Positions 22,101 to 37,100 of a stretch of 64,000 bases of DNA are shown here, in pieces (position 1 is the first letter of the stretch; each line of letters opens with the position of its first letter). The stretch is taken from assembly GCF_964355755.1 (NCBI RefSeq), contig NC_092674.1:813001-877000 (forward strand). The letters are read 5' to 3'. Below the pieces are notes generated by a model. The model was not told the origin of the DNA. It saw only the letters and a list, made by a program, of their open reading frames with translations, and did not search any database. The position numbers and the translations under genes were made by a program. The stretch is from Antedon mediterranea. Its lineage: Eukaryota > Echinodermata > Crinoidea > Comatulida > Antedonidae.

Positions 22101-25100
22101 TAGTTCCCAAATATAGCTTGGTCTTTTTCAATTATATTATATTTTATTTATTTCCTTCCTTTTATTGCATCAAGTAAACAGTGATGAAGTTGACATAAAT
22201 ATTTGAAAAAAAGTATACAAAAAAAACAAAAACCAAACAAGTTACTAAAATATATCATAGTCCACAAATCAGTCTTTCAATGGTCATCATAGTACATCCA
22301 GCAACACAAACAAAAATGGGTTTACAATTTGCTTATCATAACTCAGTTCCTGATCATTCACCAATCATTGAAAACTACGTGGAAAGTAATGAAGTTTTTT
22401 GTGCGTTGTGTCCTGACTTAACCAGTTCACTGCCACACTGCAGTACTTTCCTGTAGAATTAGTATTATTTTGATCACAGTTTACATTGCGATAGTCTGTA
22501 TTTCAAACTACTTATCAATGTTAGATAGGATGTTTTTGTCACAGGTCAGTGAGCAAGAGGTCAAAGTTTTCTAACCATTCTCATGTATCCTGCAGATTTT
22601 TTAGAAATGTTTTGAAGCAGTAACTAAGCTAGAAATGTTCAATAGTTTATGATAGACGAGATTATAGAATTAACTGGTCCATTTCATATTCACCATTGGT
22701 GTATGACTTGACCTGATTTCAAATAGATATTGACGTGACCCAAAAGTTAAGAAGCTTACATTTATTTAATTTATACATTCTACTAGTACTAACCCAGTTA
22801 TTGTACAACATTCTTAGAACATTCAAGTTTATTCAGCTGCTTGTAAATGTTTAGTGATGTTTTTGTAATTAATCACTTAAATGTATCATCATTATGTCAT
22901 TTAAGAAAGTAGTCTCTGATAAAAGATAATGCTCAATGTAGAATTATAAATTTCAGTGGGTGATTACAATTTGCCATTATAGTCTTGTTTGAACTTGTGT
23001 TATTATAGTAATATTTTTTTTGTCTTATGTAGGATCGACCCACTTTTATTTCTTCATCAATAAAATGTTCGTTTACAATGAGTACATTGAGCACATGAGT
23101 AATGTAATGATACAATACAATATAATTGACATTAACTAACTTTCAGTACAACTGATATCTCACTCCTACCATTGCATTTTATATATAATAGTATAAGGAA
23201 AGAAAAAAAAAATTCCTCTATGTTATACACTCTTTACACGTTTTTCAATCCTTAACAATGTACGTATAATTTACCACAGAATTCTTAATTTTATAACTCT
23301 TTTTATCTCTTTCAGGCCATTAAAAAAAAAAAAAAAAAAAAAAAGTTATATTTTACTTTACCTAAATATCAATTTTATAAACGTTAATTTTATACCTTGC
23401 TAAATTGTTACGGTCCATATCTGACCACATTTTTTTTGCCTTTTCTTTATTTATTAAAAACTCACAATTGATTATATCTTCTAACTCCGCAGTGAACATT
23501 AACCATGGACATTTTTTAACAAGTCCTAGTCTGTGTTTGACTTTATTTTTATAAACACAGAAAGTTAAAATGGAAAATATTTCATTAATTTTGACATCAT
23601 ATTTTCCAAGTAAAATTTTCTCCCATGTAACTTCCTGAGTAAATGCAAAACATGTTTTCAACATAGCGCAACATTTTACCCAGCAATGTTTTACTTCTTT
23701 GCATGTAAATAACATATGCTTTTCATTTTCAACCTCCTCATTACAATATTCACAATAATTACTGTTTGACAAATTCCATAATTTTAGCTTACACCTAGTT
23801 GGTAAAATTTTATGTAGCAACTTAAAATTAAAGAAAGCCACTCTTTTTATGTGCAACATACTCTTAACTTTGTTTTTCCAACATAGATTCCAGTCGATAA
23901 AACAATTTTGAAGTTGGTTTTCCCATTTATCTTGTGCTTTTGGTATGCACGCTTTATATGCTACCTCGGTAAAAGTGAAATAGAATTGTTTGACAGTTGT
24001 ATAATTTGAAGTAACATTAACATTTTTGTCTATTGTATCAACCTCTTTATGTATATAACAATAGGGTTTCTCAACCACTATAACTTTCCAGTTTCTTGGA
24101 ATAGCGTCAATTAGTGCCATATATTTTAAAAATGCATTTTCCCTTCGTTTCAACAGTGGAGTTATTTCATTAATATGCTTAAATCTAGACTTATCCATAA
24201 TATCTCCTACTGTTTTTATACCTGATTTCACCCAAGATTTACAGAATAGTGATTTTTTGTTATGCATGACATATATATTCTCCCATAACCTCTGAGTTTT
24301 TATTTCACATATACATTGAGGTTTTTTAGTATAAATATTATTAAACCGTATGCAGGCTTTAAGCAAATTTATATAGAATGTATTCACATATTTGAGTGCA
24401 TTATGCTTCTCAAAGTTTGCTTCCGTCATACTTAATGTATAATCAATTGGATATAAATTGTATAATGGAATACATTTCCACTTTCCTGGATCCGGGCTTA
24501 GTAAACGTTTTACCCAGCCTAACTTTAAAGATTCAATCATAGAGTTAAAGTCTATCATTTTAATCCCACCATTTTCAATGTTTTGTATCAGAGTATTTCT
24601 TTTAATTTTTTCTTTATTACCACTCCATAAAAAGTTGTATAAAATCTTGTTTATTTCAGGAATAATAGATTTTGGCAAGTCTGTGACACTTGCATTATAA
24701 ATAGGTTTTGATAACGCTAGCGTTTTAATTACCGTTATTTTCCCAAAGGATGATATTTTTCTTTTTTCCCAAGTTTTAAGGATCTTTTTTAGATTTTCAA
24801 TTTTCTCATACCAATTTTTTGTATTGCAAATATCCTTATCATAACCAATGTAAATATAGTAATATTATACAGTAAGGACTAAACCTTTCCAAGACTTGTT
24901 GACCTGGTTTCTTTAGAGAGTACTATGCTTAGCTATCAACTTGCAAACTTGTGCTCAGTATTGGGTCTCAACATTTAATTTGCATATCATTGACCTCATT
25001 TGCATATTTAGATATCATGCTTTCATGAGGTCATATGAAAATGCCTGTACCCTGAGGCTACCCATATTGAGCTGTCTATCTCAATTGAATTCAAATATGG

Positions 25101-28100
25101 CCACTATAAGATTTTGCATTCTTCAACATCACAGAACGAGAAGGACTTGCCGGTACAGATTATACTGTACTTGTTGTAATGGAACTGTGTAAATATTTTA
25201 GAGGTGCTTACAGTGCATTACCTGTAAAGATATTGTGCATTATCAAGGTTTACTGTAGATAAAACTATAATCTCCGATTAAAATTTTTTTTTATCGTTTT
25301 TAAGCATCATTCTATCTTTTAATCATACAATTTTCAAAGCGATTTTTTTTTTTATTTTCCATTTTAAAGTCAAGCATATTGCAGCTTTTTCAGAGGATTA
25401 ACATGGATTTAGTACAGGGTGAATATCTACGTGTAGATACAAAGTGCAAAATATTGAGTTGTCTTGTATTTACCATTGTTTATGATTTAGATAGCCATGA
25501 TTATTCTTTTGTGCAGGTGTGACGATTAACTTAGCTTAACAAGAATAACAACTGGTATTTTTTAGGCACCTAACACTTCATAAATTAATTAATGTCTATG
25601 GTTGTAATGTGAGAAAGTATTGCATTGTATTGTTTCAATGCTCTGAACAGCCACTGTACTGTAGTTGTTAATATCAACAGTATCATGGCTCATCTCATTG
25701 TACAGTACATATGGTATATCATCCTAGTTTAATATTTTGCCAGTAATGTCTATGTTTCTCTAGACTGCTACAAATACTAGAGCTTCAGGAAAAACATGTC
25801 TCAACTTGATTCAAGCAAATCAGTTAACCAATTAGTCACTTCTAATTAGCATGTTGTAATTGTTTATTGATCATTTTGTTATACCTGTTTATCACTTCAT
25901 TAAAAAAACATACTTGTTGGCATTATTTCACAGACAAATGGAAACAATACTGTATGTACCAAACCAACAGAATGTGTACTTCTACTGTATACTGTATTAT
26001 TATACTTGTCTGGTTATGACTTTTAAAGTACATTTTATTAATGTATAATGAGGTCATTGTATGGTGATGAACTAAGTTATTGTTAGATGACTGTGTAATG
26101 TCATTTAAAAACATATTCAAGAAACATTAATGTATTCAAATGATATAGTACATTTACCCTTATGTTCTAATTTATGTTCCAGATTATGAACAATCAAAAA
26201 CAGTATTACATATTTTAGACATTTAAACTTTATGATTAATTACCTCATAAAGTTGTTTTACAATAAACTTTACCTACAGCGAGTTTTTGATTAATAGATG
26301 TTTTTGTTTACCATTATTTTATTCTGACACTAGTGGTAGAAGTTGCTTCATAACAAAAGCTGAAGAATTCAAATTTACAACCAAAAGCAGTGATTTAACA
26401 GCAGAAAATCATAAACAAATGTCTAATAGGAATAGCAAGGAAGACCACACTTTGGTTGTGAGAATACTTTAGTTTGCCATTATTGTATGCTGATGTTGAT
26501 TTATCACAGCTCACACAATAGGCTGCTTGCATTTTGTTGTTTGTGTAGCCTTTTAACAACATAGTTCACCACACTGAATATGGAAACAATGTTTTACCCC
26601 ATAGTCTTGGTGACTGACTGATTGATAGCTACAGTATGTATTTGTGGTCCAGTTAAAATGTAGAAGTGTATTTAATAATGATGTCATTCTTTAAAATAAA
26701 TGTCTTTTGAATTGAATTTAAATTTTGTTCCATAAAGTAATTTGATTATCAAATATTCAAATTAGAAGTCTATGGTACAAAATGTATAATATTTTATAGT
26801 GTTCCAGGGATTCAAGATTTAAAAAATGATTGGTCCACTAAATGAAATGAGAATTCAGGATTGTAGCTAGAAAAGTAATTATAATAAACTTATGGGTGTA
26901 TGGATAAAAAAAATATAAAACAGTACTTTTAGGCACGTAAACTTAAGTTGTTTTGGGTTGGTTCTTATGAGGCCAAACATGCTTTAGGCTGGTTGTCTCC
27001 ATCTAGCACAATTATCCTTACATCCATTTACCCTAACAACTGTTTGATGGTACACTGATTAAATGTGACTGAATGAATTCTGTTGCAATCAGCATGGTTC
27101 AGTCTTTGTCTACTTCTTATTCTGCTGCCAATTTAAATCTGTCTAGTGGCTTATGTGGTTTTTGACTATTTTGTCTCAAATTGGTTAATTGTCATGTTTT
27201 GTCATTAGTACCTCTTTCACCTGCTGATGGTAAACCTCACCAACGTCATTAATAGCAATCAATGGTAGTAGAAGAACACTTTCAATAGTTTGCATCTGTG
27301 CTTATAGACTAGTAGATTAATCAACACTCCTCACTACTGTATGATCTACATTTACACAACTGTGTAAGGCATTATGATGAGTCATGTTAATATGCTAGTA
27401 CCTTTTGTGAAATACAGTACAGACTCTTAACATGGGGTAAAACATGATATGTCTGTGTACATACTGTATGAACAGACCGTTGTTCACTTTTAGCTGCCAG
27501 ATTATCTTGCTGCTGCTCCGCTTATGATTCTCCTTCCTTTTCTCATAACAGAATATTAATCCTTTAAAATTATGACCATTGAATTGATGTAATAAAAGTT
27601 GATGAGAAATTTAAAAAAAATGAAACACTTGTGTCTTCACCTCTTCTTTTAATTTACGTGAAGAAAGTTAAAGTTTGATTTATTCTTTCCTGTAACTTTC
27701 CCTTTTCTGTGCTATGCTGTGAAGATAATAAAATGATGATGAGTTCCTATATACATATTGACCATGTTTGTCTGCCCCTTCCTTCGTATTTTCCCCCAAG
27801 CAATCTTCCCCCTGGCAACGTTACCCAAACATAATTACCGGTACCTCATTTTCGTGTCGGTAAGCACAAAAGACTTCTAATCCCACTCTGACTTCCTTTT
27901 CAGTTTTGTCACAATATTCATCTGTTTTGTTTAAAATCCCAACCAGCTGTCTACTGGGTTTTGTGCACTGATTAATCATTCATTTCAAAGGCAGTTCTTT
28001 TGGAATAATATATTATTTTTCACAGTGAAGAATATCACACTGTATATATGAGAACAATTATTCGATTGATGAATCCTTTTAAGAATAAGAACTTAATGAA

Positions 28101-31100
28101 AATGTACCGTATATTGTTGGTTTCAATGAAACACAGAAAAAAAAGTACAGCTCTGTCTACACTATCAAACTAGTTTGACAAAAAAAGTCTGAGGGTAGTG
28201 ATATGACATCATCATGTCCATATATGGGCACATCACATTTTCTTGTCACATACAGTTTGATAGTGTAGACAGAGCTTTAAAATATATTATTTAAATTTAT
28301 CAAAACTATAACCGGAGGATTTAATATCATCTGTAGACACAATGGATATATATCACAGTCCTAATAGTCTAATGTATTCTCAACTACTCTTATCAGGTTG
28401 TTCCTATCTTGACTCCTTGGTATACTTTCAGCAATAAAGTGTTAAGTTTGTTTATGGAATTGGTAATATAAAATAAGGTACATGTAAACAAGAGTACTGC
28501 TAATGAGGCCAGCGGGGAAGATCAAGAATGTCAAAAGCTAATTTAATGGTTATAAATTGTAGACCTTGATCTCAAGAAAGTACTTGTATGTGTTCACACA
28601 CTGTAGTTTAAGCATGGAGCTAACAACAAGCCTCAAGATTAAAGTCTGTTCACACGTGAAAGATGCTATTATGAATAAAGAAAAATAAATTAAAACAGTA
28701 ACAGTAAATTGGTTTGTTCTTAAATGCAAATTTGTGATTTTGATTCTCAGGCTATAAATATTGTTATTCATCTTAACCATTGTAGCATATAAATGAAGTC
28801 ACAAATTTTAATTAACCTATAATTGACTGCTTACTTTACTTGCGTATGAGTCTATATCCCTAAAGCATGTGTTCCAATTAAGTATGATGATCCTAGTAAT
28901 GTATATTGTATCAAGATATTATAATTGAAATATGTCACACTTTCTATAAAGACTGTCGGATAACTTGAATCTAGCTTAGAATTCAATTTGAAATCAAAAT
29001 GGCTAAATTAAAATTTTCCATTGGTATTTATTGTTTTTTCTCTTATTGGTCTAATTTATATAAACACATGTTTAGAGAATATAAACCAATCTTTCATCAA
29101 ATATGTTTAAATGTGAATGAATGTCTATTTTTGGATTTCCACTTTCAGGTGTTTCATAAAATGTTTTTTTTTTCTGTAGTCTGGCATTAGACATGTTTTA
29201 TTTCCTTTTCTCTCTTTGAACTTAAACAGTGGCGTTTATTTACACAAGAGGGTATTTTATAGGACACATCCAGTGCTTTATGACACATCTTGTTCCTATC
29301 TGTTGTTTTAGCAGTGTTCTGTATATTATTCTGTACACCACAGGTATTCATTGATGGCTAAACCTTCCTTTTGTAAATGTTAAAATTCCTAACTTATGTG
29401 TGTAAAGTCATTCTGTTGAAATATATGTACATTACACATGTTTATTTATTGAGACTACTTCATGATCACCTTTAAACTCTGGAATATTTAAACAGTTCTC
29501 TTTTGGTGTAAATATTGTACTGATATCTTGGTGATGTCTAGTCCCAATCAAAGAAATTACTCATTTACTTTCCTTTATACTTCCAGATCATTTTCCTTCT
29601 AATCTGATGTGCTTCAAGTCTGTTCTGAACTATTCATACCAGATAAATGCACATTTACATACTTTAGTAATCACCATACAATAATTAGTCTAAAGTCTGG
29701 AATTCTTAATTCTACCAATAGGTAGACTTAACTACCACAAATTGAAATCGAGCCCTACTTAATTACCTCTACAATTTGTTAGATAAAGAAATATAAGCCA
29801 TACTCAGCAATGTAATGAGGTTAAAAAGGAAGTTTAAAATGGTGTATTGACAATGGTTAAGTAAAACAGACACAACAGGGCTGTCATTGTATGTATCCTG
29901 TAGGAAGTGGTTTACAAATCAATTTAAATTTAATTGGAAAGAGTACCATTGCCAAGGATACCAATTTTGGTAATTTCAAATTCAGCCTGTTCATGCAGTT
30001 TTTGAAAATGTGACATCATTGCTTAACATCATAATATACTCATTATGCAAATGTGCCCATCGTATTTTATTATTTGCTCTTTTTACAATTAAATTTAAAC
30101 AAATTACATTTTCAAACTTTGTGATTGAAATGTGGAATTATCCTTATTTATATAATATTAGCCTACCTGACGATGGAATAATGCATTCCAAAAGCTTGAC
30201 ACTTTCTTAAATTCTGCCTGTTTAATTATATACCAATTTGATTTAGCTTTTTCTTGTATCTTTAGTTAGTGTATTGAGATCCAGTCACTGATATCCACAG
30301 CATTGTAATTTGCTTTTGGATTATTGTAATCTATAATAAATAAATAATTGTGTTGTTATTTTATATTTTGCAGGTTACTTTCTAGAATTACTAGATCAGT
30401 CAGAAAGTGACTTCACTAAAATGTTTGAACATACATATGGGGATCTGTATAAAGACCATAAAGATATTTTCAGCGATCTTTACGTGGATCTTCGCCAATT
30501 CTACCAAGGCAAAATTGATGATCTGGAAAAAGCTTTGGATGATTTTTTTGGAAGTCTTTTACTTAAAATGTTTACGTTACTTAATCCTGGAGTGCACTCA
30601 GATGAGTTCATGGTCTGTATTACCGAAAATATGGATGAACTTAAACCTTTTGGAACGATACCAGAAGCGCTGTCGACGCAAATGAGGCGGTCTTTAAATG
30701 CAGCTAGAACGTATGTTCAAGGTTTGGATGCGGCTCGTGACATCGTCATAAAGGCGACAAAGGTATTGTATTGTCGTCATGCAGTTTGTTTGTTTATTTA
30801 TAGTTATCCCAGATCCTGAAATATTGTTTTTATTTTCAATTCACAAGCTGTTATTAAATAAAGAAGTTTCTTTATGTTTATCAAATGTTGAACATAAATA
30901 ATTTTTCCAAACATACAGATCACAACTGTAGATCGAATAATAATGGAGGCATGATTTTAAAATCTATGAAAAGAATAAACCAACACACAAACTGTAAAAG
31001 AATATAGTTTGTTTAAATCCAAAAATAAATGTGGCAGCAGCGTTGGATATGAAAGCACTCATCATGATGCACTGCCAAGTGCCTGGATTCCAGTGATTTT

Positions 31101-34100
31101 TAATTTACAAACCTATCTATCATGTCAGCTTGTGCCAGCAATATGGCAGCCCATTCATTGTTATACTTATATTCTTGTTTTTCCTCTTTCTCCACTGGGT
31201 TTTGAGGTTGTAAGAAAGTTCTTTATAGGTTAAAGGGGCATTTTAATATTGATCTTTACATAATTCATTCCTTAATGCAATGAACTGCACATGGTTGGAT
31301 TGGCTTCACTTCATATTGAACTTTAATCATAAATCATTTATTGTATCATTGCTGTTGGTGGCGAACAAATAGTTGCACAGTTGGAAAAACTATGATAGTC
31401 ATTGGCATCAATATTTCGTTGGTTATTTCTACTTTTAAACAATTTTGTAATTAATACAATAGTTTACATTGGCCTATTGTGTACATGATTTCATCAGTAT
31501 ACACATATTCAGTCAAAATGATATTTAAAACAATAATAATAGTCTACTTGTATCTTCATTTTGACCACGGCGTAATAAAACTCAGCCAGCTTTTGACCAA
31601 ATCCTTCATAATAAAAAACATAAGATTTAGTTACTGTTATATTGCACATTACAACAAGTATTGTCTCTAGAATGTTGAAAGGAAATTGTTTGGCCTTTTG
31701 ATCTACCTTTGATCCATTGCTTCCTTCACACAATTTCCCCCATATTTTCTTCAAGCCTATGCCTAGTTTGACCATGGTTTGACTGGCAGAATAATTATGC
31801 CCAATGGACAAGCCTACTCTAGGCCTACACTTGATGACATCTTTTGACTGGCAGAATAATTAAGCCCAATATAGCAGATGTGCTCTTGTTTAGTACCTCC
31901 CATCAGGGGATAATTCAATAGCCTAGACATATTCCTAACAACCAGCTGTGGATTTGATATTAAACCCATGTGGGACATTATATTTAAAATTGTGCATGGC
32001 TGTCAGTAAACTGCACTTTTAATTTATGTGGATCAGAAGAATTATGAATACATCATTGACTGCAAACAGTACTCCAGCTTATATCACAACATTTGTCTAC
32101 TCATAGGCCCTGTTTCTGCTGCCAACTAAATACCGTATATTATACGGTATTTTTTGAATACCGTATATATACGGTATATTTTTGGCAGCAGAAACTGCGC
32201 TCATAAAAAGTATACCGTATTTTGTATACCGTATTTTCCCCACAAAATTTGTGGATAAAATACGGTATTTACAAATTTATACCGTATTTTTTGTACCCGT
32301 TTCTGCTGCCAATAAAAAATACCGTATTTTTTTTTTACATGACAAAAGGTCACCATTCGTGTTTTTATTTTCTATTGCTGTTAGCTGCTTTACACACATG
32401 TATAGATATATTCGGCGAAAATGTGGAGCGAAGACGTCACAGTTTTACTAAATAAATGTGTGTGGGGAAGCTAAAATGTCTGACCAACTAAAAGGTAATA
32501 AAAGGGACAACCACATTTATAAAGACATTTCTAAAAAAATAAAGCAGGAGTATGGAATAGACTTGTCTCCAAAGCAAGTAAACTCAAAGCTGAAGAGCCT
32601 GCGAAAGCAGTACAACATTGCAAAATACAATAACTCGGGGAGGAAACGAATTAATTGTCCCCATTACGATGTTTTCTGTGCTCTCACAACATCTCTATCA
32701 CTAGGGCTAGGCTGTTGAAAGTGAGACGTAAAACTTCCATTATTGCGACTTTTAATTATCGATCAAATAAATGAATGGCAATTTGGGTAAAAAAGATGAA
32801 ATTTAACACGACCACCAAGAAGTATTGTTAGCAGAAACGGGGTACTAAAAAATACGGTATAAAAAATACCGTATTTTTATACCGTATTTTGAGCAGTTGC
32901 AGCAGAAACAGGCCCATAGATGATTACTGTTGTTTATAATAATGATTCAAGATCTAATATGATGTATGACTTTCTGAATTAAAAAACTACCATTCTTTCT
33001 AAACTACAAAATTGTAGATGAACTACTGTCTAAATATTTCATAATCAATTGCTGAGCAAAATTTATCAATATTATTTCTATCTAGGAAAAATTGTGAATT
33101 GTCCAAATTAGAGTAATCATCTTTTAATATGAAGGAAGGTTTCAACGTTAGGTCGGCTATTGTTCATTGCACAGACCAATAATTATGGAAACGACACTGT
33201 AACGTAATATGTACAAAATATTCTTATTGAAAAGAATCATACAGTGAAAATGATGTGGAGAAAAAAGGCCTTTAAAATTGAGGTCAATGAAGCTTGAATT
33301 GCAGAATACTGTACAAACCAAAATGTGGAATCAGCTGTGTTTGGTCTTTTCTGATTTGGAGTCAGTCTGTAGGAGATGTAAATTAAGATAGATAGAACTG
33401 CAATACTAGAAGGTCATGCTGAAACACAATTGTATTATTGCAATTGGTAAAAAATGTTTTTTACAGCCATCTTCTACTACCACTTCTTCTTCTCCATGTA
33501 CTAGTAGGCCTACCACTTCTTTTTAAAAAAAGGTTTTTTTTGCCAGCAGAAACCGGTCCTATACTGATAGAAGCAATTTAGTCATCCCTAGTCTGGAACT
33601 CATCGTTTTTCAATTAAGTGACTCAGTTTTGTTAACAAATTTAATAGTGTCATTACGGTGGCTTAGGGCTCAATTAAATCTTGGTGCATTTGCAGTTTCT
33701 TTATTTTATCTAACACTAGGCGACTTGAGGTAATAAAGTCCATCATGTGATTCATACAAATATAAATCCTATCTGTGAGAGTTTCTTATCTGCTGATTTG
33801 TGAAATTCAAGTTGCGAGTTGAAAAATATTAGTTACGATTTGGAAAATGTTGGTTGCAAGTTGGAAAATGTTGGTTACGAGTTATAAAATGTTGGTTATG
33901 AGTTGGAAAATGTTGGTTACAAGTTGGAAAATGTTGGTTACAAGTTGGAAAATGTTGGTTACGAGTTGAAAAATGGTAAATGGTAGTTGGAAAATGTGTG
34001 TTCCAAATTGTGATCTGCAACTCAACATACAATCCTGTATACAATTCTTGCACCTGTTTACAGTAGTTCACACTAATACACATATTCTCCTTTTATGGTT

Positions 34101-37100
34101 TCCTATGTACTAGTAATTAGCATTGAATTGTAAAGCAATGCTTCATGCTTCAGAAAAAATCATTTCCATTTGATACAAATAAAAAAACATCTTTCTTTAG
34201 TATTGTACTGAGTCTACAGTATAATAAAAATGATAAAAGAATGTAAGATATGATAACTTAAAATAAAATACTGTACATTGCATTAAGAACATACACTAAA
34301 ATAAATTATCAATTTACGTTTTTTCTACCCGTCCGTAAAAATCTTAAAGCTGCAAATTTCAACATCAATAGATTTTGTTGACTCATGGGAGATGATTTTT
34401 AATCAAAAGAATCTCATTATTCCGTTTTGTCTATAAAGTGTCGCAAAAATTCAAAGAAGTATGTATTCCCATGGCAACTCACGGCTTTACGCCTTTATTT
34501 TTTTCTGTTATTTTATTCTTTTGTTATAATCTGGCTTTAATTAGCATTAAGTCAAAAAGTAATTTCCTTTTTTATACAAGATCTATTACAGTATAAAGCT
34601 GCTCTGTCTACAATATAAAATTAGTTTGACAAAAAAAGTGTGATGTGCCCAAATATCTTAGTGATATGCCCAATTATGGTAGTGATATGACATCACCATG
34701 TCTATAATATTATATGGGCACATCACATTTTTTTTGTTACAAAGTTTGTTAGTGTATACAGAGCTTTATAGTACATACTGCATCTTTTTCTTAAGTTATA
34801 CAATTTTTTTTTGTACAATTGATTGAAGCATACAGTACAGTTTTTTTCAAATTAAATTTTTAACAAGTTCAGCCTGAATATTCAGCTAAAATAATGTTTT
34901 TAGAATTAAAAAAATCATCAGCAATTTCTACTAAAATTCTGGTTCACAGATACTGTACTAATCTGTTGGATGATGACATCATTGTGCTAAAAGCTATTTG
35001 GCATATTAGCACATCTTTTGTGTCCATTCAATGGGTCATTCAATGGGTGGAATGCCATACACTGACATGGCCATAATGATCAAGATAGCTGGATATTGTT
35101 CCATCATAATGACCATTCAATCACCATTGTTCTCGTAATCTTTGTATGTTTGCTTAAAATGAATAATATCCAAAATATATTGGTTAAAACAAGGACTCTA
35201 CAGATGACCAGATGCCTGTGTTTAAAAACTCTTGTTAAAATTTGTGAGATGCTTTAGAAAACAACCTTCATACATTGTTGATTGAAAGACTAAGAATGAA
35301 TTAATTATCGTCAATTATTCCATGATCTTCAAAACCAACATGTTAATGAAACCGATTGTACGTGTTGTGAGTCATAAAGAGGCATGACCGATCACAATGT
35401 GATTAATAATTACTGTTACCAATCTCACTACATCTTTGCATCAATATAGTAATACAATCACACTATCACTCTGCTATGTAAGGATGGATTATTCATGTAT
35501 GATGTTGTAGGTTGCTCAAACAAAATTCATAATTCACAACAATTTCAATTTGTTAATGTGATAAATTGGAAAAAAGTTATTCATAAAATCTTTCTTTAGG
35601 CTCACATTATCCAAACTGTCAAAGGGGTATTAGTTGTAATTTAATCATAATACTACAGTACTAGGAATTGTTTACCTCCTATTTAGTATAAAAAAAACCC
35701 GATATCACCAACTGTACGTTTCTACAATCTGACGAACCTGTGTTTTTGATATATCTTGTGTTCAATTGTTCTTTATAGTTCCTCTGTTTTTGTTACCCTG
35801 GTAACTGACAAATCTATTAATAAATCTTACCCTGGCTAAAAAAAATTATATCATTGGATGCTTTTAACATGTATACCACCTGGCTACATTATCCAGGATT
35901 ATACTATGATTGTGATAGCCTATGATATTATTAGTTCATAATGTATTCCATTTAAAAGAGGGATTATCTTTGATTGACATGGACAGATTCATCCATTATT
36001 TCCAAAAATGGAATAAATTAAAATATTAAATTATTATCAACGGTCAAAATAAAGCAGACTCTATTCTTATATACTGTAATTTTATACAGTATATTTACAT
36101 CATCAACCTAAATATAAGAAAAATGGGACAGCAACAAGCTGGTAACTCTTCTCCAAAATACAGCGACAAGACTGGTAACTCTCCCCAAAAACACAGCGAC
36201 AATACTGGTATTGGTAACTCTCCCCCAAAACACAGTGACAAGACTGGCAACTCTCCTCAAAAACACAGTGACAAGACTGGTAACTCTCCTCCAAAACACA
36301 ACAATGAGACTGGTAACTCTCCTACAAAAGATTTAATAAAGGCAACCTCCCCATTATTAAATTTCACTCATTGTTTTCTAGGAATCGCCAACACAAGAAT
36401 GTAAATCAGCTTTGATGAAGATGGATTACTGCTCCTCATGTAAAGGAATATCATCAGATGTTGCGCCATGTGACGGACTTTGTACGAACATCATGAAAGC
36501 ATGTCTAGCGCAACAGGCCGAACTACAAACAGAGTGGACTAAATTCATTGGTAAGTATAATCTGGAAATCTACTTCTCACACGTTTATGATGTCAACGAC
36601 TTCATTATTCTTTGTTTTTCATCATTTTTAAAAAATTATTTTATTTAGCTACATATGACCAAGTAATCAGGTTACTGTATTACTTTGTTAAATTTTGATG
36701 TTAACTGGAAATTAATTTTTGTTAATTTACGGTGTATTTTGACAATTTTCTTTCAGTTAGTTTTCCAAATTGAATATTGATGATGATAATGAATCTGCCT
36801 TTGTAACATTTATGTCATAGAACATTGACTGTCTCTGTCCTCTGTAACTAGGTCACAACAGACGCACACTCATTGATAAATGTATTTGAATGATTTAACG
36901 AGTTTTAAATTCTAGATACAAGCATTCATGTAATTGGCATTTAGAAGGCAATGACACAGATATCAAGTTAATTTACATAATTGTAAATAATTCCACAGAA
37001 TATGTGACTGAAGTTATCAACATATCATTTAATACCTGATAAAGATGCTATACACAAATGCTATATCCAATCAACATTATATCTACATCATTAAATTTAC

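Larger units (their letters stand above)
9392..30373 (+). other. Glypican intron 2 (about 21 kb)
   Basis: A very long intron, GTAAGT donor and TTTTGCAG acceptor. It contains the nested transposons, minisatellites, the large palindrome, the antisense LINE and MITE copy E listed separately. No nested host gene was recognised. Confidence 0.9.

Noticed and set aside
32458-32718. Small host gene for a Myb-like protein
   Set aside because: It lies between terminal inverted repeats with a 3-bp target duplication, has a frame break at its start, and has a decayed relative in another transposon.
36103-36404. Proline/serine-rich open frame before glypican exon 4, and its antisense
   Set aside because: It reads a 33-bp minisatellite and is in a different frame from exon 4. 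The intron acceptor at 36380-36381 explains the exon start.
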